This document shows, piece by piece, positions 1 to 7,501 of a stretch of 10,283 nt of DNA. Source of the DNA: Burkholderiales bacterium (GTDB taxonomy: Bacteria > Pseudomonadota > Gammaproteobacteria > Burkholderiales > Casimicrobiaceae); the NCBI GenBank assembly GCA_031277445.1, contig JAITMH010000093.1:1-10283 (forward strand), read 5' to 3'. A model generated the notes under the pieces. That model made no database searches. It had not been told where the DNA came from and saw only the letters and a program-made list of their open reading frames with translations. Numbering within the stretch: position 1 is the first letter of the stretch; every line of letters starts with the position of its first letter. A program made the position numbers and the translations under genes.

Positions 1-31
1 ATTTCCGCTATCATTGCGCCATTGCTTGTTC

Positions 32-37
32 AAGAGG
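32..37 (+). promoter_or_regulatory. Ribosome binding site of maeB
   Basis: AAGAGG lies 5 bases upstream of the ATG at 43 and only 2 bases upstream of the ATG at 40. The spacing favours the second ATG as the start. A TTG at 22 is in frame but lies upstream of this site, so it is unlikely to be used. Confidence 0.6.
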
Positions 38-42
38 CCATG

Positions 43-2346
43 ATGTCCGACGATAACATCCGTCAAGCATCTCTCGATTATCACCGCAACCGGCCGGCCG
101 GTAAGATCGAAATACTGCCAACCAAACCGCTGGTAACGCAACGCGATCTGGCGTTGGCGTACACGCCCGGCGTTGCCGCAGCGTGCGACGAGATTGTAGC
201 GCGTCCCGATGAGGCGCGTCGGTTGACCGCGCGCGGCAATTTGATTGCGGTGATTACCAACGGGACGGCGGTGCTCGGTCTGGGCAACATCGGGCCGCTG
301 GCGGCAAAGCCGGTAATGGAAGGCAAGGCGGTTTTGTTCAAGAAATTCGCCGGTGTCGATTGCTTTGATCTGGAAATCAACGAGCCTGATCCGCAGCGAA
401 TGGTCGATATGATCTGCGCGCTGGAGCCGACTTTCGGCGGCATCAATCTTGAAGACATCAAAGCGCCGGAGTGTTTTTACATCGAAGAACATTGTCGGCA
501 GCGAATGAACATCCCGGTGTTCCATGATGATCAACACGGAACGGCGATTATCGTCGGCGCGGCGTTGATCAACGGTTTGCGCGTCGTCGATAAAAAAATC
601 GAAGACATCAAAATCGTCTGTTCGGGCGCGGGAGCAGCGGCATTATCGTGTTTGAAGTTGCTGGTGTTGCTTGGCGTCAAGCACGAAAACATCTGGATTT
701 CCGATATTCACGGCGTGATTTATGAAGGCCGTGAAGTGGAAATGGACGAGCACAAAACACCCTTCGCGCAGAAAACCGACAAGCGAACGCTGGAGGAAAT
801 TCTGCCGGGCGCCGACGTGTTTCTGGGATTGTCAGCCGGGCATGTGCTGAAACAGGAGTGGTTGCCGTCGATGGCAAACCAACCGCTGGTGTTCGCATTG
901 GCCAACCCGGAACCGGAGATTCGCCCCGACCTCGTCAAGAAAGCGCGGCCTGATGCCGTGATTGCGACGGGACGCTCGGATTACCCGAATCAGGTGAACA
1001 ACGTTTTGTGTTTTCCGTTTCTCTTTCGCGGTGCGCTCGATGTCGGCGCGACCCAGATCAACGATGCGATGAAAATCGCCTGCGTGCAGGCCATCGCCGA
1101 TCTGGCGATGGAGGAGCAATCCGAAATTGTCGCAGAGGCGTACAACACCAACGATCTGCATTTCGGCGCGGAATACCTGATCCCGAAACCGTTTGATCCA
1201 AGATTGATTCTGAAAATTGCGCCCGCCGTAGCGAAAGCCGCGATGGATTCGGGCGTGGCAACGCAACCGATTGAAGATTTCGAAGCGTACCACCAGCAAC
1301 TGCGGCAGTTTGTTTATCACTCCGGTTTTCTGATGAAGCCGGTGTTTCGTGCTGCCAAAGCGACGCCCAAACGCATCATACTGGCTGAAGGCGAAGACAC
1401 GCGGATGTTGCGCGCCGTGCAGATTTTGCGCGATGAAAAAATCGCCGAGTTGACACTGATCGGTCGTCCGCAAGTCATTGAACAGCAGATCAAACGACTT
1501 AGACTGCGCATCAAACCCGGGCGTGATTTCGATATTATCAACCCCGAAAATTATGAGCGTTATCACGAATACTGGACGGCGTATTACGAACTGACGCAAC
1601 GCAAAGGTGTTACGGTGGAATACGCGAAGCTGGAAGCGAGACGGCGACCGACGCTGATCGGGGCAATGGCGGTTCGTCGCGGCGAAGCCGACGGGATGAT
1701 CTGCGGTTTGGTGACGACCTATGCATTAAACCTGTATTACATCGACCAAATTATCGGTCAGGGCGCAGGCGTCAAGTGTTACGCAGCGATGAACGGATTG
1801 CTGTTGCCGGGACAGACTTTGTTCATCACCGACACGTACATCAATCCCGACCCAACGTCGGAACAACTCGCGGAAATCACCTTGATGGCGTCGCGTGAAG
1901 TGCGGCGTTTCGGGCTGGAACCGAAAGTGGCGCTGTTGTCGCATTCGAGTTTCGGCAACAGCGATCTTCCATCCGCGAAGAAAATGCGCGACACCTTGCC
2001 GCTGATTCAGGCGCTTGATCCGTCACTGGAAGTCGAGGGAGAAATTCAGGGCGATTCGGCGCTCAGTGAAATGGTGCGGGAGTCCGTATTCCCCAACGCC
2101 AAGCTGAAAGGTTCGGCCAATCTTCTGGTGATGCCGTCGCTCGACGCGGCCAACATCGCGTTCAACCTGCTCAAAATCACCGGCAGCAACAACGTGACCA
2201 TCGGCCCGATTCTGCTCGGCGCCAACGCGCCGATACATATTCTAACGCCGTCGGCAACGGTGCGACGAATCATCAACATGGCGGCGCTGGCGGCGGCGGC
2301 GGCAAAGCTCGATGTAAGAAGTGGTGTAGAGAAAGTTTTACAGTAA
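43..2346 (+). CDS. maeB: NADP-dependent malic enzyme (MaeB type) with C-terminal phosphotransacetylase-like domain
   Basis: Catalyses oxidative decarboxylation of malate to pyruvate, with NADP as the usual cofactor of this family, in the cytosol; it links the TCA cycle to pyruvate and NADPH supply. From the ATG at 43 the protein is 767 aa, close to E. coli MaeB (759 aa). The malic enzyme domain covers roughly residues 15-160, with the family's catalytic Tyr at Y40 (in LAYTPGVA) and Lys at K95 (in GKAVLFKK). Metal ligands are E137 and D138 (NLEDI) and an Asp in HDDQHGTA (about D163). The dinucleotide-binding domain follows, with its glycine loop SGAGAAA at 194-200. From about residue 444 the protein is phosphotransacetylase-like ([13 protein letters not shown] onward); in the family this domain is regulatory and binds acetyl-CoA rather than being an active Pta. 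No frameshift is visible. An alanine-rich tract (AALAAAAAK) near the C-terminus comes from a GCG/GGC-rich run around 2280-2305. The promoter lies outside the window. ccmI follows after 30 bases. Confidence 0.95.
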   Translation: MSDDNIRQASLDYHRNRPAGKIEILPTKPLVTQRDLALAYTPGVAAACDEIVARPDEARRLTARGNLIAVITNGTAVLGLGNIGPLAAKPVMEGKAVLFKKFAGVDCFDLEINEPDPQRMVDMICALEPTFGGINLEDIKAPECFYIEEHCRQRMNIPVFHDDQHGTAIIVGAALINGLRVVDKKIEDIKIVCSGAGAAALSCLKLLVLLGVKHENIWISDIHGVIYEGREVEMDEHKTPFAQKTDKRTLEEILPGADVFLGLSAGHVLKQEWLPSMANQPLVFALANPEPEIRPDLVKKARPDAVIATGRSDYPNQVNNVLCFPFLFRGALDVGATQINDAMKIACVQAIADLAMEEQSEIVAEAYNTNDLHFGAEYLIPKPFDPRLILKIAPAVAKAAMDSGVATQPIEDFEAYHQQLRQFVYHSGFLMKPVFRAAKATPKRIILAEGEDTRMLRAVQILRDEKIAELTLIGRPQVIEQQIKRLRLRIKPGRDFDIINPENYERYHEYWTAYYELTQRKGVTVEYAKLEARRRPTLIGAMAVRRGEADGMICGLVTTYALNLYYIDQIIGQGAGVKCYAAMNGLLLPGQTLFITDTYINPDPTSEQLAEITLMASREVRRFGLEPKVALLSHSSFGNSDLPSAKKMRDTLPLIQALDPSLEVEGEIQGDSALSEMVRESVFPNAKLKGSANLLVMPSLDAANIAFNLLKITGSNNVTIGPILLGANAPIHILTPSATVRRIINMAALAAAAAKLDVRSGVEKVLQ

Positions 2347-2376
2347 ACAGAAACAAGTTGAGGTCGGGGTATTGTT

Positions 2377-3300
2377 ATGATTTCTTTTGCAGTTTATTTA
2401 TTTGTCGGCGTGGCGGTACTGATGGTGGTATTGACGCTGGCCTGGATCGGTCCGAGATTGTTTTCGGCGCCGGGTGTTCGAGCCGGTCTGGACCGGGAAA
2501 CAACCAATCTCGAAATCTATCGGGACGAACTGGCGCAACTGTCCGCCGATTATCAGTGTGGACGGATTTCGACGGCATCGCTGGAAGAAGCACGCGCCGA
2601 GTTAAACCGCCGTCTGCTCGACGACACGAACGATAGCGACACGAACACGAACCGGATGCGCACACCGGCGCGTGCTGTCGGTGTTGCCGTGATGTTGTTG
2701 GTGCCGTTGCTGGCGGGTGGGTTGTATCTGAACGTCGGAAGCGTCGGCGCTTTGAAAGCCTTTGCTGACGGCGCACAGACGGAGCAGAATTTTTATCAGC
2801 AATTACAGGAACACCTGCGGCAAAATCCGCGTGTCGCACGCGCCTGGGTCATACTGGGTCGCCATGAAATGAGTGTGAACCGTTTTCAGGAAGCGGCAAA
2901 AGCATTCGAGTCGGGAATAGAAGCATCGCCGAAAGTAGCGAACGACCCGACGGTGTTGTGTGAATTGGCCGAAGCGATCGGGATGGCTCAGGGAGCCGTG
3001 CTCAAAGGGCGACCGCGCGAACTGATCGAAAAGGCGCTGACCCTGGCGCCCGACAACGCGCTGGCGCTTGAGCTGGCCGGTGGTGCGGCGTATGAAGCGC
3101 AAGATTACGCCTCTGCCGCAATGTACTGGAGAATGTTGCGCACCCAGCTTTCGGAAGGGTCGCTGACGTATCAGCAACTCAGCACCGCCATCGCTCGCGC
3201 TGAAGGAGAAGCAGAAGCGCTCATGGCGCAATCCGAAGATGTCGCGGTACAAGCGCAACCTGAAGAAAATCTGGCGTTGCCCGTGGTCGTCGCGCAGTAA
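2377..3300 (+). CDS. ccmI: Cytochrome c biogenesis protein CcmI (CycH-like, TPR)
   Basis: CcmI acts in system I cytochrome c maturation: it presents apocytochrome c to the CcmF/CcmH heme ligase at the inner membrane. The protein is 307 aa. A first membrane helix spans about residues 3-25. Next comes the cytoplasmic helical segment typical of the family (EIYRDELAQLSADYQCGRIS, then LEEARAELNRRLLDD). A second membrane helix spans about 100-118, and a periplasmic TPR-type region runs from about 133 to 270 (for example ARAWVILGRHEMSVNRFQEA). The start ATG has GGGG at 2366-2369, 6 bases upstream. No other ccm gene is visible on either side, although ccmI normally sits at the end of a ccmABCDEFGHI cluster; here it follows maeB. 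The spacer has no terminator-like structure, so cotranscription with maeB is inferred. A Thr/Asn/Asp-rich linker at about 82-92 comes from short direct repeats (around 2624-2651) and is probably unstructured. Confidence 0.88.
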   Translation: MISFAVYLFVGVAVLMVVLTLAWIGPRLFSAPGVRAGLDRETTNLEIYRDELAQLSADYQCGRISTASLEEARAELNRRLLDDTNDSDTNTNRMRTPARAVGVAVMLLVPLLAGGLYLNVGSVGALKAFADGAQTEQNFYQQLQEHLRQNPRVARAWVILGRHEMSVNRFQEAAKAFESGIEASPKVANDPTVLCELAEAIGMAQGAVLKGRPRELIEKALTLAPDNALALELAGGAAYEAQDYASAAMYWRMLRTQLSEGSLTYQQLSTAIARAEGEAEALMAQSEDVAVQAQPEENLALPVVVAQ

Positions 3301-3368
3301 TCAGGTATCAGGGATCAGAGAAGTCAACGCTTTTTCTTTACGCCCTATGCGTTCTTTGCGGTTAGAAT
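3301..3368. repeat. Degenerate fragment of the dispersed repeat also found at 6759-7057
   Basis: This gap between ccmI and hemG holds two motifs shared with the large element downstream of the glycosyltransferase. AGGGATCAGAG (3310-3320) is an exact 11-base inverse match to 7028-7038. Reading the minus strand, AACCGCAAAGAAC followed by AAAGAAAAAGC (within 3330-3366) resembles the A-rich tandem copies at 6828-6877. The two motifs lie within 70 bases of each other, as they do at the other locus, so this looks like an eroded or internally deleted copy. No ORF or terminator-like hairpin was seen here. Confidence 0.6.
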
Positions 3369-3394
3369 AAGTCATCTCAACTCGATCCTCCTTC

Positions 3395-4861
3395 ATGTCA
3401 CATCATCCACTCAAATCTCAAAAGAGCATGGAAACAGCGACGACGACAAACAACGAAGTGACGGATGATGTCATCGTTATCGGCGCCGGTGTTTCCGGTT
3501 TGGTGACGGCGTACCGACTGGCCAAAAAAGGACTTCGCGTGCGCGTGCTGGAAGCAGCGCCACGCACTGGCGGCGTCATGGCTTCCGGGCGCAGCGACGG
3601 GATGTTGTGGGAGTTGGGGCCGAACAGCGGAATGGATACGACGCCGCTGATTAACGAATTGCTTGATTCGCTGGGAATCCGTGATCAACGCGCCGACGCA
3701 CGCAAAATTGCCGACCGCCGTTTCATCGTGCGCGGCGGACAACTGATTCCACTGCCGATGTCGGGGCCGGCTTTTTTTTCGACGCCCTTGTTTTCGACCG
3801 GAACCAAACTTGGATTGCTGCGCGAACCGTTCATCGCACGCTCATCGCCTGAAACCGATGAAAGCGTTGCCGCATTTGTTCGTCGCAGACTGGGAACGGA
3901 ATTTCTCGACTATGCTATTCAACCGTTTGTCTCCGGAATCTTCGCGGGCGATCCGGAACAACTGTCGGTGCAGGCGGCGTTTCCGAAATTGTTTGCGCTC
4001 GAACAGCGTTACGGCGGAATGATTCGCGGCATGATTCTCGGCGCCCGCGAACGCAAGCGGCAGCGCGAGAAATCGAAGAACAACGCCAAAAGTTTTTCGT
4101 TCAACGACGGTATGCAAACACTGACCGACGCGCTGGCGCGAGGCATCACGTCTGCGAACAGTGTTGTCGAAACAAACATTCGCGTCACATCCATCACCTG
4201 CAACGCGGAAGGTCGCTGGGAAGTGCGGGGCGACAAAGAAACCGTGTACCGCGCCGACAGCCTGGTGCTTTCCACGCCCGCCAACGCTGCGGCAACACTG
4301 CTGGCGTCGTTAAAAACGGCCTGGGCTGACGATGCCGTGCAAGCGCTGCGCGACATTCCCTATGCGCCGCTGTCCATCGTGATCAGCGCCTGGCGGCGTG
4401 AAGCCGTAACGCATCCGCTGGACGGCTTTGGTTTTCTTGTGCCACGCAAGGAAAACGCGCATATTCTGGGCGCGCTGTTTTCGAGCAGCATGTTCGAACA
4501 TCGCGCCGACGAAGCACATGCGGTGCTGACCACCATGATCGGCGGAATGCTCCAGCCCGAATTGCCGAAGTGCGACGATAACGCTTTGCAGGAAATGGTC
4601 GAACGCGATCTGGCTTCACTGATCGGCATACGTGGAACGCCGCTGTGGACGAAGATCAGCCGTCATCCGCGAGCGATTCCGCAATACACCTTTGGACATC
4701 TTAAGCGTGTGCAGCGCGTTGACGCGGTTCGTTCGCATGCGCCGGGACTTTTCTTTTGCGCCAACTGGCGTGGCGGCATTTCCGTCGGCGACTGCATCAA
4801 GAACGGTCACCTGACTGCTGACGAAGTTGGCGCCTTTGTGACCGCCCGTCGGACGTCGTAA
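3395..4861 (+). CDS. hemG: Oxygen-dependent protoporphyrinogen oxidase (HemY/PgoX type, FAD)
   Basis: Oxidises protoporphyrinogen IX to protoporphyrin IX, the penultimate step of heme synthesis, using FAD and oxygen. The protein is 488 aa. An N-terminal Rossmann motif VIVIGAGVSGLVTAYRLAKK has its glycines at G30, G32 and G35 and the ribose-binding acidic residue at E53 (RVLEA). The family signatures follow: RTGG (57-60) and WELGPNSG (72-79). The C-terminal FAD-binding motif NWRGGISVGDCIKNG lies at about 457-471. There is no membrane helix. The start is uncertain: neither the ATG at 3395 nor the in-frame ATG at 3428 has a well-placed Shine-Dalgarno sequence, and the first 11 residues (MSHHPLKSQKS) look non-essential. 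This is the amine-oxidase-like enzyme, unrelated to the flavodoxin-like HemG of E. coli; the symbol hemY or pgoX is also used. A related family (CgoX) oxidises coproporphyrinogen III, but a proteobacterial host favours the protoporphyrinogen reaction. A T8 run at 3772-3779 lies inside the frame. Confidence 0.9.
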   Translation: MSHHPLKSQKSMETATTTNNEVTDDVIVIGAGVSGLVTAYRLAKKGLRVRVLEAAPRTGGVMASGRSDGMLWELGPNSGMDTTPLINELLDSLGIRDQRADARKIADRRFIVRGGQLIPLPMSGPAFFSTPLFSTGTKLGLLREPFIARSSPETDESVAAFVRRRLGTEFLDYAIQPFVSGIFAGDPEQLSVQAAFPKLFALEQRYGGMIRGMILGARERKRQREKSKNNAKSFSFNDGMQTLTDALARGITSANSVVETNIRVTSITCNAEGRWEVRGDKETVYRADSLVLSTPANAAATLLASLKTAWADDAVQALRDIPYAPLSIVISAWRREAVTHPLDGFGFLVPRKENAHILGALFSSSMFEHRADEAHAVLTTMIGGMLQPELPKCDDNALQEMVERDLASLIGIRGTPLWTKISRHPRAIPQYTFGHLKRVQRVDAVRSHAPGLFFCANWRGGISVGDCIKNGHLTADEVGAFVTARRTS

Positions 4862-4873
4862 CGCCGCTTTGTT

Positions 4874-4912
4874 CCCTCCCCTTCAAGGGGAGGGTTAGGG
4901 TGGGGATGGGGT
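4874..4912. repeat. GC-rich palindromic repeat, probable bidirectional terminator
   Basis: CCCTCCCCTT (4874-4883) and AAGGGGAGGG (4885-4894) form a perfect 10-bp inverted repeat around one base, followed by a G-rich tail TTAGGGTGGGGATGGGG. It lies 12 bases after the hemG stop, between the convergent hemG and tag, where a bidirectional terminator is expected, although there is no run of T after the stem. The same layout (C-rich head, AACCC, palindrome) recurs in the element at 7502-7543. Sequences of this kind are common dispersed intergenic repeats in proteobacteria; from translated databases they are familiar as spurious PHPNPPLEGEG peptides. The rest of the gap to 4988 holds a small palindrome GTGTACAC (4920-4927) and nothing else recognised. 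Confidence 0.75.
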
Positions 4913-4988
4913 TGCTTGCTGTGTACACTTAAACCGAAACCACGCCGTATTTCTTGCGTGCGCATTTGTGCGTTTATCTGCCAGAATA

Positions 4989-5588
4989 TCATCGGCTTTT
5001 CTTATTGTGAGGCGACTCCTTCAATAGCTTCTCATAAACAAAACACGTCGCAAGATGATCGTTAACCATGCCCACAGCCTGCATGAACGCATAAATGATG
5101 GTCGAGCCGACGAACTTAAACCCCATTTTTTTCAAATCCTTGCTTATCTTGTCGGAGAGCGGCGTGGTCGCGGGAATGTCCTCGATCTTCTTCCAATGCC
5201 CCGTAATAGGCTTATAACCCACATATTCCCAAATAAAGCTATCAAAACTTCCGTGTTTTTTTGCGGCTTCCAAAAATAATCGGGCGTTGATGATCGCTGC
5301 GTTAATTTTCAAGCGGTTTCGTATGATTCCTTCGTCTGCCATGAGCGCCTGAATTTTTGCATCGCCGTAAAGGGCGACCTTACGAGGGTCAAACCCATCA
5401 AACGCTTTCCTGTACGTCTCTCTTTTTTTAAGCACGGTGATCCATGACAACCCTGCCTGCGCCCCTTCTAAAATCAGCATTTCAAACAGCCTGCCGTCAT
5501 CGTGTACAGGCCGCCCCCATTCGTTGTCGTGATAGTCTATGTATAAGGGAGTCTCTCCTGCCCAGGAGCATCTGCTTTTTTCGCTCAT
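4989..5588 (-). CDS. tag: DNA-3-methyladenine glycosylase I
   Basis: Excises 3-methyladenine from alkylated DNA, the first step of base excision repair. The protein is 199 aa, close to E. coli Tag (187 aa), and aligns along its whole length. The zinc ligands of the family are present: C7, H20 (in YHDNEWG), H178 and C182 (in NDHLATC). The base-binding pocket residues are Y19, E41 (LEGAQAGLSW) and W49. The signature KKMGFKFVGSTIIYAFMQAV precedes the zinc site. The ATG at 5588 has a strong ribosome site AAAGGAG (5602-5596 on the minus strand) with 7 bases of spacing. It is a single gene, convergent with hemG and divergent from the glycosyltransferase. Its composition is clearly poorer in GC than its neighbours; the line at 5221-5280 is about 32% GC against about 65% in hemG. 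This may mean horizontal acquisition. tag lies outside any obvious repair or Ada operon here. Confidence 0.96.
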   Translation of the reverse strand: MSEKSRCSWAGETPLYIDYHDNEWGRPVHDDGRLFEMLILEGAQAGLSWITVLKKRETYRKAFDGFDPRKVALYGDAKIQALMADEGIIRNRLKINAAIINARLFLEAAKKHGSFDSFIWEYVGYKPITGHWKKIEDIPATTPLSDKISKDLKKMGFKFVGSTIIYAFMQAVGMVNDHLATCFVYEKLLKESPHNKKSR

Positions 5589-5663
5589 TACGCCTCTCCT
5601 TTGAATATAAACGTCTTACAAAACAGGAACGCCGGAAAACGATTTACAATACTCCGATTGTAT

Positions 5664-5667
5664 AGGA
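5664..5667 (+). promoter_or_regulatory. Ribosome binding site deciding a GTG start
   Basis: AGGA lies 6 bases upstream of the GTG at 5674 and supports that start over the in-frame ATG at 5692, which has no such site. No convincing -35/-10 pair was found in the 85-base divergent gap between tag and this gene. Confidence 0.5.
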
Positions 5668-5673
5668 AACCGT

Positions 5674-7026
5674 GTGAAAGCCACAGCCGCCATGTCTGCC
5701 GGAAATTCATTCATACCGCAGCGCGTCTTAGTCACCAAGTTTCGTCATCACGGCGACGTGTTGCTCACGACGCCGTTGATTCGTGCGTTACATCATTACT
5801 ACCCGGGCGTCGAGGTGGATGCGCTGATTTACCGCGAAACCGAAGACATGTTGCGCCACAACCCGCAGGTGGCGCATCGGTGGACCATCGACCGGAACTG
5901 GAAAAAAGAAGGGGCGCGGGCGCACATCAAACATGAATGGCGGTTGTGGCGCGCGTTGAAAGCGCGACATTACGACTTGCTGATTCACCTGACCGAAAGC
6001 TGGCGCGGCGCAGCGTTGGCGCGTGGCCTGAGTGTGATGCGCAGCATCGCTTTCGACTATCCGCGCCGCGAAAACCTGTTTTGGCGACACTCCTTTACCG
6101 ATCTGGCGCCGTTGCCGGAAAAGCCATGCCATAACGTCGCATTGCAATTATCGGCGTTGATCGCATTGGGACTGACGCCGACCGCTGAAGATTTTCCGCT
6201 GTCGCTGTCCGTCGATGAAGCCGCACGTACCGCTTTTCTTAGCGCTCTACGGCGTGCCGGCTGGCAAGGGGAACCTTATCTGCTGATTCATCCGGGCGCA
6301 CGATGGTTTTTCAAATGCTGGGAAGACGCATCCTTCGCCGCTTTAATCGACGCCTTGATCGTGCGTGGACATACGATAGTGTTGACGGGCGCGCCGGATG
6401 CGCGTGAAACGGCAATGGTCGCCAACATTTTGGCGCGTCTCAAAGACAAGGCGCGAGTGCATTCGCTGGTCGGACAATTATCGCTTGCCGAGTTGGCGGC
6501 GGCGATTGCTTCGGCGCAATTTTTCATCGGTGTCGATTCGGTGCCGATGCACATGGCCGCAGCGTTGCAAATACCGGGCGTGGCGCTGTTCGGCCCGAGC
6601 AAAGTACACGAGTGGTCACCATGGCAGGCACCGATCACCGTATTAAAAGCATCCGACTGGACGACATTACCGCATCCGGACAGTATCAATACCGCAACAA
6701 CGACACGCTATCTGGCGGCAATTCCGGTGGAAGCAGTTTTGGAAGCGGTGGTGGCGCGTCAGAGGTCAGCGCGTAGTCAAGCGCCATCCGGGAACCTTTC
6801 TCACGTGAAGGCGGAAAGAAAAAACTTAACCACGAAAAACACGAAAAAAAGTAACCGCAAAAAACACAAAGAAAAGCTGTTCACGCGGAGGCGCGAAGAA
6901 CGCGGAGAAAAAACCGTTAACTACGCGAAAGTCACGAAAAAATTACCCAATAGCCCCGGAGCGCGGGCGTCCCGCCCGCATCCTTCTCCGCGCACTCCGC
7001 GCCTCCGCGTGAAATGGTTTTTCTGA
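5674..7026 (+). CDS. Glycosyltransferase family 9, putative lipopolysaccharide heptosyltransferase III (WaaQ-like)
   Basis: GT9 enzymes transfer ADP-heptose to the lipopolysaccharide inner core at the cytoplasmic face of the inner membrane. The predicted protein is 450 aa. The N-terminal domain starts with RVLVTKFRHHGDVLLTTPL (17-35). The C-terminal domain carries IHPGARWFFKCW (205-216), LTGAPDARE (237-245) and the donor-site motif GVDSVPMHMAAAL (286-298) followed by VALFGPS (303-309). The WFFKCW motif and the closing IPVEAVLEAV (350-359) resemble the heptosyltransferase III group. The domain ends near residue 361, which fits the usual 340-360 aa. Residues 362-450 are a lysine/arginine-rich tail (LTTKNTKKSNRKKHKEK, then TRRREERGEK) translated from an inverted-repeat element, so the native C-terminus has probably been replaced. 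Translation starts at GTG 5674. No other LPS gene adjoins it, so the exact acceptor is unknown. The end converges on yjbQ, with 31 bases between the stops. Confidence 0.88.
   Translation: MKATAAMSAGNSFIPQRVLVTKFRHHGDVLLTTPLIRALHHYYPGVEVDALIYRETEDMLRHNPQVAHRWTIDRNWKKEGARAHIKHEWRLWRALKARHYDLLIHLTESWRGAALARGLSVMRSIAFDYPRRENLFWRHSFTDLAPLPEKPCHNVALQLSALIALGLTPTAEDFPLSLSVDEAARTAFLSALRRAGWQGEPYLLIHPGARWFFKCWEDASFAALIDALIVRGHTIVLTGAPDARETAMVANILARLKDKARVHSLVGQLSLAELAAAIASAQFFIGVDSVPMHMAAALQIPGVALFGPSKVHEWSPWQAPITVLKASDWTTLPHPDSINTATTTRYLAAIPVEAVLEAVVARQRSARSQAPSGNLSHVKAERKNLTTKNTKKSNRKKHKEKLFTRRREERGEKTVNYAKVTKKLPNSPGARASRPHPSPRTPRLRVKWFF
6828..6877 (+). repeat. Two A-rich 25-base tandem copies
   Basis: The copies at 6828-6852 and 6853-6877 both begin AACC and contain AAAAACAC; they agree at about 20 of 25 positions and all the differences are transitions. 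A related sequence is present in reverse orientation at about 3330-3366. Confidence 0.7.
6880..7013. repeat. 30-base inverted repeat pair with central hairpin
   Basis: The left arm, 6880-6909, begins TTCACGCGGAGGCGCG. The right arm, 6984-7013, ends GCGCCTCCGCGTGAA. They are complementary at 27 of 30 positions, with the three mismatches clustered in the middle. The 74-base spacer contains a second hairpin, GCGGGCG (6963-6969) with CGCCCGC (6973-6979). A transcript of this region would fold into a long stem that could stop or protect the upstream mRNA. Confidence 0.85.
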
Positions 7027-7052
7027 CCTCTGATCCCTGACCTCTAATCCCT
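7025..7052. repeat. Two tandem 14-base copies
   Basis: GACCTCTGATCCCT (7025-7038) is followed directly by GACCTCTAATCCCT (7039-7052), differing at one base. The unit includes part of the right-hand terminal inverted repeat, and its inverse occurs at 3310-3320. It lies between the glycosyltransferase stop and the yjbQ stop. Confidence 0.8.
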
Positions 7053-7057
7053 GTCCC

Positions 7058-7474
7058 TCACTCCCCGACAATTTTCACCAGCACCCGCTTGTCGCGCATA
7101 CCGTCAAACTCGCCGTAAAATATCTGTTCCCAGGTTCCAAAGTCGAGCTTGCCGTTCGTGATCGCAACAACAACCTCACGCCCCATCACGGTGCGCTTCA
7201 GATGTGCGTCGGCGTTGTCTTCATAGCCGTTGTGATCATACTGATCGTGAGGTTTTTCCGGCGCCAGCTTTTCCAGCCAACGCTCAAAGTCGCGGTGCAG
7301 ACCGCTTTCATCGTCGTTGATAAACACACTCGCCGTGATGTGCATGGCGTTCACAAGGCACAAACCCTCGCGTATGCCGCTCTCGATAAGCGCATCTTTG
7401 ACCTGCGGTGTGATGTTGATCAGGGCGCGACGGGTCTTGGTGCGAAAGAGCAGTTCTTTTCGGAATGATTTCAT
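7058..7474 (-). CDS. yjbQ: YjbQ family protein (UPF0047, secondary thiamine-phosphate synthase)
   Basis: This is a small conserved cytosolic protein of 138 aa, the usual family length. The family has weak thiamine-phosphate synthase activity by genetic tests; its main physiological role is unsettled. Conserved residues are visible in order: H45, T47 and S49 in the strand [14 protein letters not shown]62 in HRDFERWL, H81 in [16 protein letters not shown] with H91, then the signature [20 protein letters not shown] (105-124). The conserved His, Asp and Asn residues form the presumed metal or phosphate site. The ATG at 7474 has GAGG (minus strand of 7481-7484) 6 bases upstream. It lies downstream of the cytochrome b gene on the same strand, but a palindromic repeat (7502-7543) separates them, so independent expression is possible. 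No thiamine genes adjoin it. Confidence 0.93.
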   Translation of the reverse strand: MKSFRKELLFRTKTRRALINITPQVKDALIESGIREGLCLVNAMHITASVFINDDESGLHRDFERWLEKLAPEKPHDQYDHNGYEDNADAHLKRTVMGREVVVAITNGKLDFGTWEQIFYGEFDGMRDKRVLVKIVGE

Positions 7475-7501
7475 GATTTGCCTCGCTGTTTTTTTCGGAT
7501 G

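Larger units (their letters stand above)
6759..7033. mobile_element. MITE-like nested inverted-repeat element fused to the glycosyltransferase 3' end
   Basis: The element is bounded by perfect 11-base inverted repeats, TCAGAGGTCAG (6759-6769) and CTGACCTCTGA (7023-7033), 275 bases in all. Inside are an A-rich pair of 25-base tandem copies (6828-6877), a pair of 30-base inverted repeats matching at 27 of 30 positions (6880-6909 and 6984-7013), and a central 7-bp hairpin (6963-6979). It encodes no transposase. It begins almost exactly where the GT9 domain ends and supplies that gene's last codons and stop. No target-site duplication was identified. It could be a non-autonomous transposable element or a composite of several intergenic repeats. 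Peptides such as TTKNTK and GARASRPH read from such DNA are familiar in environmental bacterial genomes, so the components are probably widespread. Confidence 0.65.

Noticed and set aside
832..1599. Long minus-strand open frame (255 codons) inside maeB
   Set aside because: It lies entirely antisense to a well-conserved enzyme, has no recognisable domain and is explained by codon bias in the sense gene.
2280..2305. GCG/GGC-rich microsatellite in the maeB 3' end
   Set aside because: It encodes an ordinary Ala-rich helix near the C-terminus and shows no sign of length instability from one sequence.
5589..5673. Divergent promoter pair between tag and the glycosyltransferase
   Set aside because: TACAAT and TATATT boxes are present, but no -35 box lies at proper spacing on either strand.
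6800..7020. Possible CRISPR-like or tandem repeat array
   Set aside because: Only two A-rich copies and one inverted pair are present, with no regular spacers; the structure is an inverted-repeat element.
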